This document shows positions 1 to 11,534 of a stretch of 64,000 bases of DNA, piece by piece. Both the position numbers and the translations under genes were made by a program. Every line of letters starts with the position of its first letter. Position 1 is the stretch's first letter. Below the pieces are notes generated by a model. The model worked only from the letters and a program-made list of their open reading frames with translations, did no database searches and was not told the origin of the DNA. Source of the DNA: Lunularia cruciata (lineage: Eukaryota > Streptophyta > Marchantiopsida > Lunulariales > Lunulariaceae); contig OX419757.1 in assembly GCA_948567375.1 (NCBI GenBank), positions 61,628,001 to 61,692,000 of the forward strand, given 5' to 3'.

Positions 1-561
1 CCTTTTGAAAATCATGTGTACATTTCTTCCTTCCACCCTCTTTGTCCCGATTGGTTCTTGAGGGTCCCTTCGGCTCACACATCTTTTCTACATCGACCTT
101 ACTTGTCGAGAGCAATGTCTATTTAAACTACTGGTCAATCACACTTAAACCTGCTGGAAGCACTCAAAGACATGCCTTTGTTACCATACTCTGGACGTCG
201 ATGCAAGTACGGTAAGGCCGTAGGTAAAGCACTACACTCTTGGGTGGTGTCACTCGCCTTTCAAATGCTGTTTTTCAGAACTCGACATTCCATGTCCCCA
301 TGATCAAGTAAAGATGACTGTCTAGCAACGCTTGACTTAGCTCGGACATTGAGTTCCACACTATTTGTTAAATTCGATCGGCTCCTGCTTTGAAGATCAG
401 TGTATTTTATGGTAACAAACGGAACGATCGTGATGTCAAGTGGACTACACTGTGCATAGAAGTAAGACTGAAACGTCTCAAACGTAATAGGACGTACAAA
501 ACCTCAAACACATGATCGCAATAAAGAACTCTACCAGGTCTTGTACTGTTGGGATAGTTCT
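1..561. other. intergenic, no gene seen
   Basis: No reading frame here has recognisable protein features and no RNA gene was found. Base composition is moderate GC, like the flanks of the SNARE gene and unlike the AT-rich middle of the window. Confidence 0.5.
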
Positions 562-573
562 ATTTTCCATATC

Positions 574-722
574 AATCACCTATCATATCAATCCATATCA
601 GGTCTAGCTTAAAATGCGGCTTGGCCCCATTTTACCTTTTTCGTCTCTGCCTTGTAGACCTCTGCCTTTCGGCTTGATAGGTCTTCCCATCCTTCGTGTT
701 TTCCACGCCGTCGTCCTTTCCC
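574..722 (+). mobile_element. 5'-truncated LINE 3'-tail insertion with 12-bp TSD
   Basis: The stretch from about 617 (ttggccccat) to 722 matches the 3' tail of the LINE at 1152-4899, including the shared words cggctt and gtcttcccatccttc and the GTCG-CCTTT-like end. The insert is bracketed by ATTTTCCATATC at 562-573 and again at 723-734, a 12-bp direct repeat. This is what target-primed reverse transcription leaves: almost the whole element is missing from the 5' side and only the tail was copied. The 80-codon open frame inside it (614-856) is not a gene. Bases 574-616 align weakly with the tail and may be more diverged element sequence. Confidence 0.7.
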
Positions 723-734
723 ATTTTCCATATC

Positions 735-1138
735 CATACCAAGGAAACTCGTCTCAAGGTTCATTTCACTTGCCAGAAATAAAATTTGCTTTCTTTGTGA
801 AGTCTTTTACCTCCTCCTCACCTTGGGTAGGAATCTTTACCATATACCATACTTGAGGTACAAGCAATAAGCTTGGTAGAGGAGCAACTTTTTGCCTCCA
901 ACAAGCATCACCTCGTGGATTGTCTTTATGCGAAGATGCCTCTACGTCGGGTCCCGCGCTTCTCTCTTTTTTATTGTTCTGTTTTCGTTTTCAAGTCTCC
1001 ACCACAATTCAACAGTCCTCGTCACACAGTCAAGGGTAATCTATTCTAGTTTCGTAAGCCAGCTGCTCAAAACGAGTAAGAACCCGATCACTGCGTCATA
1101 GATAGAAGGAATTGCTTTGAACTACTTGTCTTATGTCT
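735..1138. other. intergenic, no gene seen
   Basis: Only short open frames without domain features occur here. The last bases before 1139 are the left flank of the LINE insertion site. Confidence 0.45.
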
Positions 1139-4100
1139 ACTCGGTTTACACTCTTCTATCTATGTCGGCGCGGGGGAGATGCGGGAGAGTGTGGAGACGG
1201 GAGAGGAGAGGGAGAGACGTGAGACAATTTTGATAATTTCTGAGTGCTCTCTAGCATGTAGTATTTGAGTGAATAGTTGATTCTCTTTGTTTTTCAATTT
1301 CGGTTCCATTGGTACCTAGATTGAAGACTATGGAGAATGGAGTAGAAAGTTATGAAGATTTTTAACTTTTTAGGGTTGAGAGTGATCATTATACATTGAG
1401 AGTGATGGGTTGGGAATTTTCATTTCTAATCTCTTGGTTTTCATGATTAAGTTCCATGGGAATTTAATGTGAAAATTTTGGAGATGGAAATTGAAAGTTA
1501 TGAGAGTTTATAGATTTTAGAGTTTGGAGAGATTGTTTTCTTATGTGAGTTGTGATGTGAGAGGTTGTAGTTTTGCAGATATGGGGAGATATGGAGAGGA
1601 GTATCATGTGTTGCTATCACTATTCTTGTGCTAGCCATGGCTACACCATCCCATGTGGGGTCGCCTAGAGCGGGTCGGGATACACCATGCCCGGTATGTC
1701 ACCGACGCTTTACCCCGCAAGGGGTCAAGACCCATGTGGGAAGGATGCACAAGGACTATGATTGGACCACTTGGGATGCCCACGTGAGACAAGCAACCGC
1801 ATCGACAGTAGTGACACTCGGGATTATGCACGCTTCTTCTATACCTTCGTTGATCGTTCCAGGGCTACCGATCGAGTCGTGGGAGTGGTTAGCTTCTCAG
1901 ACGGGTTGCATTTTGGGGTTATTTGAGACTAGTTTTCCATGTCCACGTCTATTCCATAGGCTACACCGCACACTCCATGATGAGGCTAGACAGGCTTTCT
2001 GCCTACCACTGGATCGTTTGGCACGTGATCCCTTGGACGAGTTAGCGTGGTTCCTATTCCTCCTACTCCCTCGATGGTGTCTTCGTTATGCTAGAGGGGG
2101 ACGTGCGGGGCATAGAGAGGTGGCGGCTAGATTTCGTCAATTCCGAGCGGGGGATTGGGCAGCGCTTCAGGAGGAGTCTGTTAGGGCTACACGATTTAAG
2201 AGACAGGCATCGCCACAGGATACCACAGATTCCACTCGATTACGACGATGTAGGACATTGGGTCAGGTGGGAGAGTTTAGTAGAGCAGCATGAGCGCTAC
2301 ACCCTTTGTCTATAGCGAGTCCTACTGATGAGACCATCTCTTCCCTACGCTCATTGCATCCTATAGCAGTAGAAGGACTACCACTAGAGGGACTACCACT
2401 AGAGGTCTTAGATTATCAGCCTGAGCAGCCTTTATCTCTTGATAGGTCGCTATTTGCACAAGCATTGTGCACGGCACCTCGCCTTTCCTCAGGAGGCTTG
2501 TTAGGGATGGTTTATGAGCACCTTAGAGATTGCTTCCAGGCAGATGATCCTTCTAGTGGTTTTACCAAGTTGTTTCAGGTGGCTGTAGCAATAGCGAGAG
2601 GAGACATTCCTATGTCTGTTAGTCGGGTCTTAGGTGCTAGTCAAATTCTTGCGATGGAGAAGGACACGGGAGGCATTAGACCGATTGCTATTGGAGAGAT
2701 CTTTTTGCGTTTGGTCAGTTGTACCATTGTCCTTCAGTATCGTTCTTACTTTCGACAGCACCTTAGTCCACATCAGTTTGGAGTAGCTACACTTGGAAGA
2801 TGTGAGGCTATATTTCTAAGCATTAGAGCACTCCTAGATATCCATCTGGGGTGGGTCGTCCTACAGGTGGATGTTGAGAACGCTTTTATTAGCGTCTCAC
2901 GTGCATCCATCTTTAGAGAGCTTAGGGAGACTGGTGGATCCTTGGCGAGTCTCATTCCTTTTGTGTGGTCTTTTTATGGCTCTCTTGCTTCCCTTTACTA
3001 CTAGCATGGTGGTTCACAAGAGGGAGTCAACGTCTTGGAGTCATCTGTTGGTACACGATAGGGAGATCCTTTGGAGAGGCCCTTATTTGCCATGGCTCAC
3101 TTTAGAGCTCTCCTATCTACTACTTTGGCCATGCCAGGTTGTGTATTTCCCTCCTTGGTAGATGATACACACATCATAGGCCCTGTAGATCAGATTAGGC
3201 AGGCCTTTGACTACTTGACTACCGAGCTACATCTAGTAGGCTTGAGAGTCAAGGTGTCAAAGTGTAGGGCATGGTCCCCTTTAGGTATCCCTCCCCACCT
3301 TGAGCTTCCAGAGGGGTGTATCACATCCACAGATGTACTTCGTGTTCTTGGAGTGCCAGTAGGATTGGAGGATTTCGTCACACGCTTCTTGGACGCTGCC
3401 CTTGCAGAGGATGTTCTCCATGTGGATGACCTTCCATTACTAGGAGATCCGCAGGTGGCATTTGGTATACTCTCTTCCAGTATTGCTCGTCAACCATCCT
3501 ACCTCATCCGTACAATTCCCCCCTCACCGGCCTTCCTATCACGTCTGAGAGCATTTGATAGGAGGATTATAGGAGTCTTTGGTGATATTATTGGACCATG
3601 GACTTTTGAGTGTGTGACAGGGGATTTGGCACATAGACATACGGCTCTACCGATCTCATGTGGTGGGGTTGGCTTGCTTTCTATGGAGGAGATGGCACCT
3701 ATAGCATTTTTGGGTAGTTGGGCTCTCTTAGCACCCCTACTTGCCTCTCGTTTTGTGGTTGCTGATAGGCCGGTTTTGGAGACTTATGTGACAGAGGTGG
3801 AGGGAGGATCCTTTTCTCTCTAGGTGTTATTGCGGCAGATGAGAGATAGTCTATCCCCAGGAGCACGAGAGGGTTTTCCATCATTTGCTTCACTATCGTC
3901 AGATTGGACTAGAGGTCTATAGTCTTCCTTGATGGAGCGACAGTGTGAGCATACGCTACATTCTCTCTTAGTTGACTCGTCCATTCCTCAGGCTACTCTA
4001 GCACGTCTACACTCTTGCCCCGGCAAGGGTGCAGGCTCGTAGATCCTAGCTTGACCATGCATTAGGGCTTTCCGACTTGCACCGGCTACTTTCTCTACAG

Positions 4101-4912
4101 CAATGAGGTTTTGCCTAGGTTTGGTCCACCCATCTGCATCTTCACTACTCACTTGTGAGTGTGGTTCTACACTAGATGCAGCGGCGGTCCACATGACACA
4201 GTGTCCTTTTGGAGGACAGGGGATAGCTACACATGATGCCATTAGAGACATAGTGTTTGTTATGGCACGAGAGAGTGGATACTTAGCTTGGAGGGAGCGT
4301 TTGTATGCAGATGACACGTGTCAGGGCAGACTTATACTTGGTCTGAGATGATCAGGTGACAGTAGCGGATGTCGTGGTCACGGATCCTACGCGGGATACA
4401 GTTTTGGAGGGAGTGATTACCCATCCCCTTGGATGAGCGGTGAGTGCAGCAGGAGGTCGCAAGGTCTCCAAGTATAGGGGCATGCAGCGAGGTCACCTCT
4501 TTGTTCCTCTAGCCTTGGAGTTATATGGAGCGATGGACACAGCATTTGACACATTTGTCAGGGAGTGCGCGAGAGCTTATCATATTAGGCGTCAAGGGGT
4601 ACCACTCTCACTCTCATACTTTGTAGCTTACTTTAGATAGCATATGTCCATTGCTCTACAGAGGGCAGTGGCTGGTGCAATCCATAGGAGAGCAATGACA
4701 TTAGGTAATGTTTCTTGGGATGCTCCAGTTGTGTGTAGACCATACGACTTGCATAACTCGGATATCTTAGGAGCGGTAGGGCAGATTTCTCATACAGACT
4801 CTATTGGGGCTTAGCCCCATGTTACCTTTTTTGTCTCTCCCTTGTACGGCTTAATGGGGTCTTCCCATCCTTCATTTTTCCTACGTGGTCGCCTTTTTCA
4901 CTCGGTTTACAC
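1139..4912 (+). mobile_element. near full-length R2/NeSL-type LINE (copy A) with 13-bp TSD
   Basis: The element body is about 1152-4899. It is bracketed by ACTCGGTTTACAC at 1139-1151 and 4900-4912, a perfect 13-bp direct repeat. It begins with a 5' leader of about 475 bp: G-rich up to about 1220, then the same AT-rich text as copy B on the minus strand. One long ORF follows (1628-4814), then an 85-bp 3' tail with no poly(A). The tail contains ggggtcttcccatccttc and ends GTCGCCTTTTT, and recurs in every fragment of the family here. Domain order is zinc finger, RT, Cys/His knuckle, restriction-like endonuclease, as in R2-, NeSL- and Genie-type LINEs rather than L1/RTE types with an AP endonuclease. 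The near-perfect duplication suggests the insertion is not very old. Confidence 0.88.
1628..4814 (+). pseudogene. LINE polyprotein: C2H2 finger, RT, CCHC knuckle, RLE (broken)
   Basis: The protein would copy its own RNA at a nicked chromosomal site. The ATG at 1628 opens a frame held to about 4305, about 890 codons, with in-frame stops at about 2291, 3001, 3052, 3822 and a few near 3920 and 4040-4050. A one-base frameshift near 4305 moves the end to another frame, closing at 4812-4814. N-terminal finger: CPVC...H....H at residues 21-41. RT: RPIAIGEIFLRLV near 2680, VDVENAF near 2868 (motif A), GTR-stop-GDPL near 3043 where copy B reads GTRQGDPL, and LVDDTHI near 3157 where copy B keeps LADD. 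Knuckle: CECG...H...C near 4155-4203. Endonuclease: ADVVVTDP near 4368, then RKVSKYR and FVPLALELYG near 4455-4525. The V-for-A change beside the catalytic DD and the stops make this copy inactive. Confidence 0.85.
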
Positions 4913-4980
4913 CATATGTCTTTTCCTTGTACAGCTTGATTGATGGGGTCTTCCCATCCTTCTTGTTATCACACTCGGTC
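4913..4980 (+). mobile_element. second, partial LINE 3' tail abutting copy A
   Basis: Just after copy A's right duplication lies another diverged tail, ccttgtacagcttgat then tgatggggtcttcccatcc. It is followed by ACTCGGT at 4973-4979, so this 7-mer appears at 1139, 4900 and 4973. The simplest reading is an older tail-only insertion at the same target, later followed by copy A. Its end differs from the usual GTCGCCTTT. Confidence 0.55.
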
Positions 4981-6593
4981 TCATGTGTTTCATTCAGAGA
5001 ATCATCTTGATAGTATGTCACTATGGATCGTTACAACAGAGGGTTTATTACCCGACATCCCACGTAATAAATAGATTTCACACTAACATAGAGACAATAG
5101 AATCGGGCCTTGCGTAAAGCATCTGCAAACAAGATAACACAAATTAGCATGAATGGCCTCAAGTATGTTCAGTCGCTATGGTAACTATGGTTGGAAACAA
5201 CGCTTTCACCCACAGTCTTATCCATGTATTATCCCTGGATTTGAACCAATATAATATCAAATTAATTCCATGAAAATGAAGTGTTAGAGTGGAAGTAATT
5301 AGTAACTGCCTTCCAACGACTGGTCAAAGACCATGACCAGTAGATGTCGTCATGAGCAATTAACGAGAAGTCTACACGCACTTGAAGGAGAGATCGTGTC
5401 AAGTGAGATCTACTTGAGACAAAAACGCCTCACACTCACAGGTGGGCTTACGGGACTTAACCGTCTTCAAAGACAAAGAAAATAGGGGGTTTCAAATTCC
5501 GAATTTCCCAAATTATACAAGTAGAGCTTCAAATTATACAAGTAGGGCTTCAAATTCCATTAAATATTAGCGGACTAAGCAGTCTTCAAAGATAGAGAAA
5601 ATAGGGTTATTAAATTCCCAATTTTCCAAATTATAAGGTTAGAGTTTCAAACTCCATAAATATTATATAGGTTGTCATAAAAGTTGGTGATTGCAATAAT
5701 GATTGGTCTTGTATAGATTTTATGGGTACCAAAATTATTTATCTTGGAGGGAGGTTCAGTTCTACATTGACAAATAGATTCTGATTCATTTTACGGCTAG
5801 TTTATTATTGAGATCTGATATGATATTATCAAGATGCAAGTTTTAATTAGCAATGCAATATGGAGCTAATTCTAACCATCCATATTAAGCCAAATGGAAG
5901 CAAGGGAGGGAGTGTAATGGAAAAACTCATGTTAAGTATGGTTTGAAAATGATCTTGCATCCTTAGTCAAATTTGAAAAAATTATCTCATCTCCCTTGGG
6001 CTTGCATCTCATCATGCACATTAGGCAGGTTGGAAGGGTTTGACACGTCAGACAGGTTACAATGGTTTGAAATGGTACCCGGTTAGAATGGTTCAAAATT
6101 GTACCCTATGAGTTGGAATGTTTTGTTATTCTTTAAAGGTGTTAGAATTGGTGAGTAAACAAGCCACCCGTTGCTCAACAAACCTGACACAAGATTGTAA
6201 TAGAGGTTGCACTTTGGCAAATTGAAATCACAATCTAGATTTTCTTCAATTATTTGGAAAATTTGGAGCACTTGAGTCAGATCCATAGAGGAAATAGAAA
6301 AAACCAGTCCAAAAAAGCACAACATTCAGCTACATGGCCATTTACTTGGTTTGACACGGGAGAGGATTTCCATTCTCTATGAGCAATGATCTGCTTTAGA
6401 AAAATAGGCACAATACTTGAAATCATACAAAGATACTCGAGAATAGAGAAACAATTGCAATAGGGAGTGTCTCACCAATAAGGACTTGAAGCAAGGATGG
6501 AGAACAATTGAAGATAAACTCAATCATCTTTGTACATTTTTGGAAGAATAGATTTAATGTTGTGAAGCAAAGCAAATATAATCTCCTCCCACA
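4981..6593. other. AT-rich intergenic DNA
   Basis: No gene was recognised. GC falls markedly from about 5230 onward. The minus-strand 80-codon frame at 6083-6325 has no recognisable motif. A near-duplicate block is described separately at 5463-5690. Confidence 0.4.
5463..5690 (+). repeat. imperfect tandem duplication, period about 119 bp
   Basis: gtcttcaaaga starts at 5463 and again at 5582. Each start is followed by a similar run: agaaaatagg, aaattcc, then ccaaattata. Inside the first unit, a 21-bp segment built on acaagtag-g-gcttcaaatt is itself doubled at about 5516-5558. It does not resemble the mobile elements elsewhere in the window. Confidence 0.6.
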
Positions 6594-7060
6594 TTGGTTA
6601 ATGTTGGTGGTATTGAGGAGGAGGTTCAGTTCATGGATGGAACATTTCTTGTTGTTACACTAGAGGAGTCCAACAACAAATGGGAGAAAATCCTCTTGAA
6701 GTCAATTCCAATTAGCATCCCAAGCACCCATGGGCCCTTGGATGTTTTTGTAAATTTAATATGCACATTTGGAAATTGTGCATGTGGGTCATTGGGAGTT
6801 ATGGACAATCTGTGCTTGATGGGAGAAAAAGTTGAACAACACTCTTGTACTCCACTAGCTTGAGAGGATCACTTGAGAGGAAATGGAGCACCAAGAGAGC
6901 TAAGAGTAGAGGAGAATCAGTGAGTAGAGTCAAAGAGAATCAAAGGGAAGTGGAGAGTCAAGAATTTCATGGTGAGGAGCAAACTACAAATACATCCAAG
7001 GAGAAAGAGGAGCGAGAGAATGTAGAAGAAACATCTAATGAGAAGGAATTCAACTCTTGA
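6594..7060 (+). other. two overlapping unassigned open frames
   Basis: An 89-codon frame (6594-6863) overlaps a 71-codon frame (6845-7060) that is rich in Glu, Lys, Arg and Ser (EEQTTNTSKEKEERENVEE). The second could be the charged end of an older coding sequence, joined to the first by a frameshift. No domain is recognised, no promoter or splice signals were found, and the surroundings are repeat-rich. Most likely a decayed coding remnant. Confidence 0.25.
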
Positions 7061-8599
7061 AAGAGACAAAGGAACTCAAAAGCTACCAAGATGGCCCCCA
7101 CACTTACACCCACTTCAGCTTCATTGTTGCAAGATCTAGCTAATCATAGCAAAATTTGGTTGAGGGAGAAGGTGCACAACACTTGACCAGAGGGAGAGTG
7201 CTTGTAGAAAGAAGGGTTGAGTTTCCGAAGACGCTCGAGCAATTCCTGAGCAGAGAGACCTTGAGAACTGAATCAATAAAATCTAGGGAGAAATGTAAAA
7301 TAGCAAAATTGAAACTTTGCAAGTGGTAGATCTTGAGAAACACAAAAGCAAATAGAGACTAAGAAGATCTTAAAGGCAAAGAAAATCAGGTCCAAAGTAG
7401 AAAAGTTCCAAATCAAGAAGGGTGACGCAAAATCAAAACACTTTTATGTCACATACTTGAACTAGCTTGTGCATGAAAATTTCCAGAGGAGATCAAATGT
7501 ATTATTACCACATTATCCAATACAGATTCAAACAATTATGGTGGGTCTAGTAATAATTATAATGTGGACGCCAAGTTCCCTATACCCTATTATACTCCAT
7601 ATTCAACTCCTTGTGCTAGTTGGAGCATGAGTAGGAATAGTCAAGAGTTGGAAAGTATAGTTAGGAGCTCTAGTATGCTCACCTTGTGCTTGTTGGAACA
7701 AGAGTGAGGAATAAGCAAGAGTCGTAGAGTCTAGTAAAGAGCTCTAGTATGCTCAATGATATTCCAATGTACACTTATTTTATATATAAAGTTTATTGAT
7801 TTGTGTTGTGTATCCAAGATACCACATGTTTCCTCCTTGCAATGATTATCTCAATATGAATCATCAGGCAGTTCTCTTGCTGCAAAATTCACCATTTGTA
7901 TATGCATAACATATTTGATTATGACATGAGAACTATAGAATTCACTCTTGCAAAACACATTTGATTTCCAACCCCTCTTATGCCAATTTAAGTTGTAAAA
8001 CTACAAACTACCAAACTACATAAGGCATCCCAATATGGCACTTATGTGCAATAACTTTTTTAATCTGGTCATTTAATAAACAAGGCTTTCTTTATTTGGT
8101 GCTACTAAACCAAAACCAACCCTTTTTTTCTTGTACCACTAACCTGAAGTTTGGTTTGCACAAATAGGTCAATATGTGTAATCCATGCAAACCCATTTGC
8201 ATGGTTTGTTTGGATTGCATGGTCTACATCTTGCCCATTTACATGTGAGGATGCTCTACACTCTCAATCTTAGAGTTGATTAGAACAATATAAAGCATAA
8301 TAGATTGCTTCATACACTTTCACATCAATAATGTCCATCAAAACTCAATGGTTAAAAAATCAATATTGCAAGTATAAAAGAGAGATATATAAATGATAAA
8401 AATGTATAAAATATACAAAAAGGTAAAGAGAAAAGTATTTATATTATAAAAAAGCACTAAAGGCTAGGCCTAAGGTCTATTGTGCATATCTCTCCATGGT
8501 GTCATGTATTCACTAACATAAGGCAAGTCTAATAAAAAAAGAACTATAGCATCACATCCATCTCCTCTCCTAAGCATGCATCATAGGCTTGCTAAATGC
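7061..8599. other. AT-rich intergenic DNA
   Basis: No convincing gene, LTR or transposon end was seen. The last 140 bases may still be part of the minus-strand relic that starts to the right. A run around 8165-8225 repeats words such as catgcaaaccc and tgcatggttt without forming a clean tandem array. Confidence 0.35.
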
Positions 8600-9260
8600 T
8601 TGCCCTAAAAGCTCATAAGGGTCCAAATTATTATCCCTCAATGTACTATTTTTCCACTCCTCTTCTATGAACCTTATGGCCAGAGCCATTGCAGCCCTAA
8701 ATCAATCTACATGTGAATACAAGAAGCTAAAATAATGAGGTGTATGAAGTACTAAGGTATCTATTGGCAAACTATGGAGGATGGTTCTTGTAATAGAGAA
8801 GAGCCTTGCTATCCACAAATAATATATCTTGGATAGATAAACCTAATGAGGTAAAAGTACTATATGGTCTAACCATAAAATCTCTTAACTCATCAAAATA
8901 TCCATCTATCTCAACTAGGCATGCCATTAGACATGAATTGGTATGAACTCCAGCTGGTTGGTGACCAAGCTCTCACATACAATGCAATAGGATCTCCACA
9001 TCCTACTTTGGACCACTAGTCCATATGATCACCTCGAAATGTGTGATACAATACTCTATAAACTCTCCAATGTTAGGCTACGGAATATATCATGAAGTAA
9101 TACTTGAAGTAAAATAGTTCCTCCTCATGGTCTTGGAACACCAATCCAAAAAATAAGGTCTACTAAGATCTCTCATAATTGCTATAAAACTCAATCTAAC
9201 ACTAGAATCTTCCTTCTCAATCTTTGTGGAGAATGATTTGACAGATGAATAATCTAGATA
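8600..9260 (-). pseudogene. FCP1/NIF-type HAD phosphatase-like relic
   Basis: Translated in pieces on the minus strand, this reads as a broken HAD-superfamily CTD-phosphatase-like (NIF) domain. RRKILVLD lies near 9220 (first Asp motif, frameshifted just after). FIEYCITHFEVIIWTSGPK lies at about 9010-9065 and matches the family's EFL-FC---FEV-IWTS block. QDILFVDSKALLYYKNHPP lies near 8775-8830 and matches the ILxDDSPxxxxxNP block. Family members remove phosphate from Ser/Thr of protein substrates such as the RNA polymerase II CTD. Several in-frame stops and at least one frameshift separate the blocks, so it cannot be functional. The coiled-coil relic lies just upstream on the same strand and may have been the same gene. 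The assignment rests on motif spacing by eye. Confidence 0.45.
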
Positions 9261-10153
9261 AACTCATATGCTCTCACAAACACATAAGTGTCTATACCTT
9301 ATCACTCAAAGATGCATTCTACTCCTAAAGCCACAAGCATTTGTGATAAGTAACTCAAAAACTTGACGGGTTAGCAATATCATCCTTAGTCCAAGACCTC
9401 TAAGATACAAGATCATCTTCTAAATGAAATAAGACTCCTATCTTGAACCAACTACAAGAGTCAACCAAGTTTGACTCAATCAAGTGTTGTGCAAAGATGA
9501 TGCTCTCCCATTTGATGGAGTAGTTGCCTCTCTAGCATGATGCACTTTGTATGAAGAACCTAAAGTATGTTGTGGTGGTGTTGTAGTAGAGGCTCCTTTT
9601 ATGGTAGGTTCTCTAGATGGAATTTGGGCTTGAATCCCCATATGCACTGACAAGCCTTGCTCTAAGTCCTCCTATCAATGCTACTCACTTATTTTTGTGT
9701 CCCTAACACACTATAGAGGTCATCACCATGATTTGTTTGAGTCCCTACCTCCCTTGGGAGAAACCTCCAAGGATAATGTAACATCTCTGCCTCTAACCAC
9801 TCTCTAGCTTCTTGGCAAGCATCCTCATATGCTACTCTAAGAGCATCTAGCTGAGTCCTTGCCTCATGTACTTCTTTTTGGGTCCTCTCCAATAGTTCCA
9901 TAGAAATGGAAAATTCTCTCATATACCATATCTCTTGAACTTGATATCCTTATGCTCTCTCCTTGTTATCTCTCATGAGCCCTTCCAACTCAATGACTCT
10001 TACCACTTGCACTCTCACATCTACCTTGCTCTCCCCAATAACTCTAACTAACTATACAAACCACTTGCTAGAAGTACTTTCCTCAAAACACAAATGCATC
10101 TCTTGCTTCACAAGTCTACTCTCTCTCTCTCAAGATGCTCCTCAAGCCGGAAT

Positions 10154-10843
10154 TGTAACACCCATTTGTGCATGTATGTACTATTGTGAGATTTAGTTTG
10201 GTATTATAAGTACTTGAGAGATATTATTTATATAGAGATAAATGATGGTTTTATATTACTCATGATTAGCTAAAGTTAGTCATAGTTAAGATAGAGAGGA
10301 CTTTACTTTAGAGAAAGTGGAAAAGATGAGCACTATTATTTTGGATTCTAGTGTATTGACTTGGTATTATTCCTAGGTGTTTGGCTTTAAGGAAAGAGTT
10401 GAGAACTCTTGGACACACAAGCCTTTTTGTTTTGGATTCTTCCATAGTCCAAGGAAAGCCCATGTGAAGGAATCCTTGACTTAGTGGTTGGGTCAAGATA
10501 AGACCACACGCTTGGGAGAATATTCCCATGAGTATGGATATTCCTTTAGACTTTTGATTTTATTTGACTTTTAGCCTAGTAACTTGAGTTACTCCAATAA
10601 TTAGTAACTTTGGTGTGTAATTATTTCACAAGTATATAGACTAGGGGTAATGAGGTACTCATCATCCTTTCATTTGTAACTATCTTTCTCTCATTGAGTT
10701 CTCTAGTGAGCAATGGTGTGAGTCTTGGAGTGTTAGCCTTAGAGTAGTATGATGGAGTTGGGGTCCTTGCCTTCTTAGTCCATGATGTGCTACCACAATA
10801 GCCATCAAAGGTTCATCTTGAGTGAGAGACAGGCCGGCTCACA
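10154..10843 (+). mobile_element. solo LTR, family X
   Basis: A 690-bp unit starts TGTAACACCCATTTG and ends GGCCGGCTCACA. A second copy lies at 38530-39211, similar from end to end, with unrelated flanks on both sides. Internally it has a TATA-like gtatatagac near 10630. The flanks read GAAT before and GAAC after, a possible 4-bp duplication. No internal retroelement sequence is present, so it is best read as the product of LTR-LTR recombination. The minus-strand 73-codon frame inside it recurs in the other copy only because the LTR does. Confidence 0.72.
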
Positions 10844-10959
10844 GAACTGCTCTTCCCTCTAAGCAAGTATACTCTCATGCTCAACTAGCCTACTCTCCTT
10901 CTCACCCAAAAGGTCCTCTTTGAGCCTAATATTATCCTCTCTTTCCTAGTCTCCTCTCA

Positions 10960-11534
10960 TGTAGTATTCAAAGGACAAGAGAAGTCTTCAAGAGAGAAAA
11001 CATAGATTTCACACTCAATTCTTTGATGACCCAAAGGAGCACCTTCTCTTTATTATATAACAAAGAGGATCCCCTCAAAGGAAGCTCCACCCTTGGATCA
11101 GATACATGGATTGGTGACCTGTCAGCAAGCTCCATCCTTGGATTAGTTGTTTGGATGGGTGACATGTCAGTCCTTGTCCTATCTAACTGGTCAACAGGAT
11201 TTGACCAAAGGGAATCTTCTTGTAGGAAGCTCAAAATTGCATGGGTAAGGTACCATTGGAGAGCTCTCAACAAGACAAATCATGGGGAGAGAAAGTAAGC
11301 CTTTTCCTCTTTAGGGGAGGACTTTCTCAATTTTTGAAGCCTAATTAATACGTTTAGGCCTCCAAAAATGGCTTCAAAGTTTTTAGGCTATTTTTGGCTT
11401 ATGCCTTATTAGTAGAAGTGCTCATTTGGTGATACCTCTATCCAATCTACTTATTACATCATGTAGAACATCCTCTCAAATGTTACTAAACCAAATTTCA
11501 TCTCTAGATCATGTGTCTAGCTATTGGTATTACA
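10960..11534 (-). mobile_element. solo LTR, family Y, with perfect 5-bp TSD
   Basis: Read on the minus strand it starts TGTAATACCAATAGC at 11534 and ends near TACTACA at 10960. It matches the units at 34477-35062 and 39595-40220. TCTCA lies immediately before (10955-10959) and after (11535-11539), a perfect 5-bp duplication. TG...CA ends, the duplication and the lack of internal sequence define a solo LTR. The open frames at 10968-11298 on both strands belong to the LTR and are not genes. Confidence 0.82.

Noticed and set aside
5225-5245. ggatttgaacc on the minus strand as a tRNA B box
   Set aside because: The T-arm has a mismatch and no A box, D arm or anticodon arm is found at the right distance.
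10308-10529. minus-strand 73-codon frame that recurs at 38684-38872
   Set aside because: Shared only because both lie inside copies of the family X solo LTR; no start context or domain.
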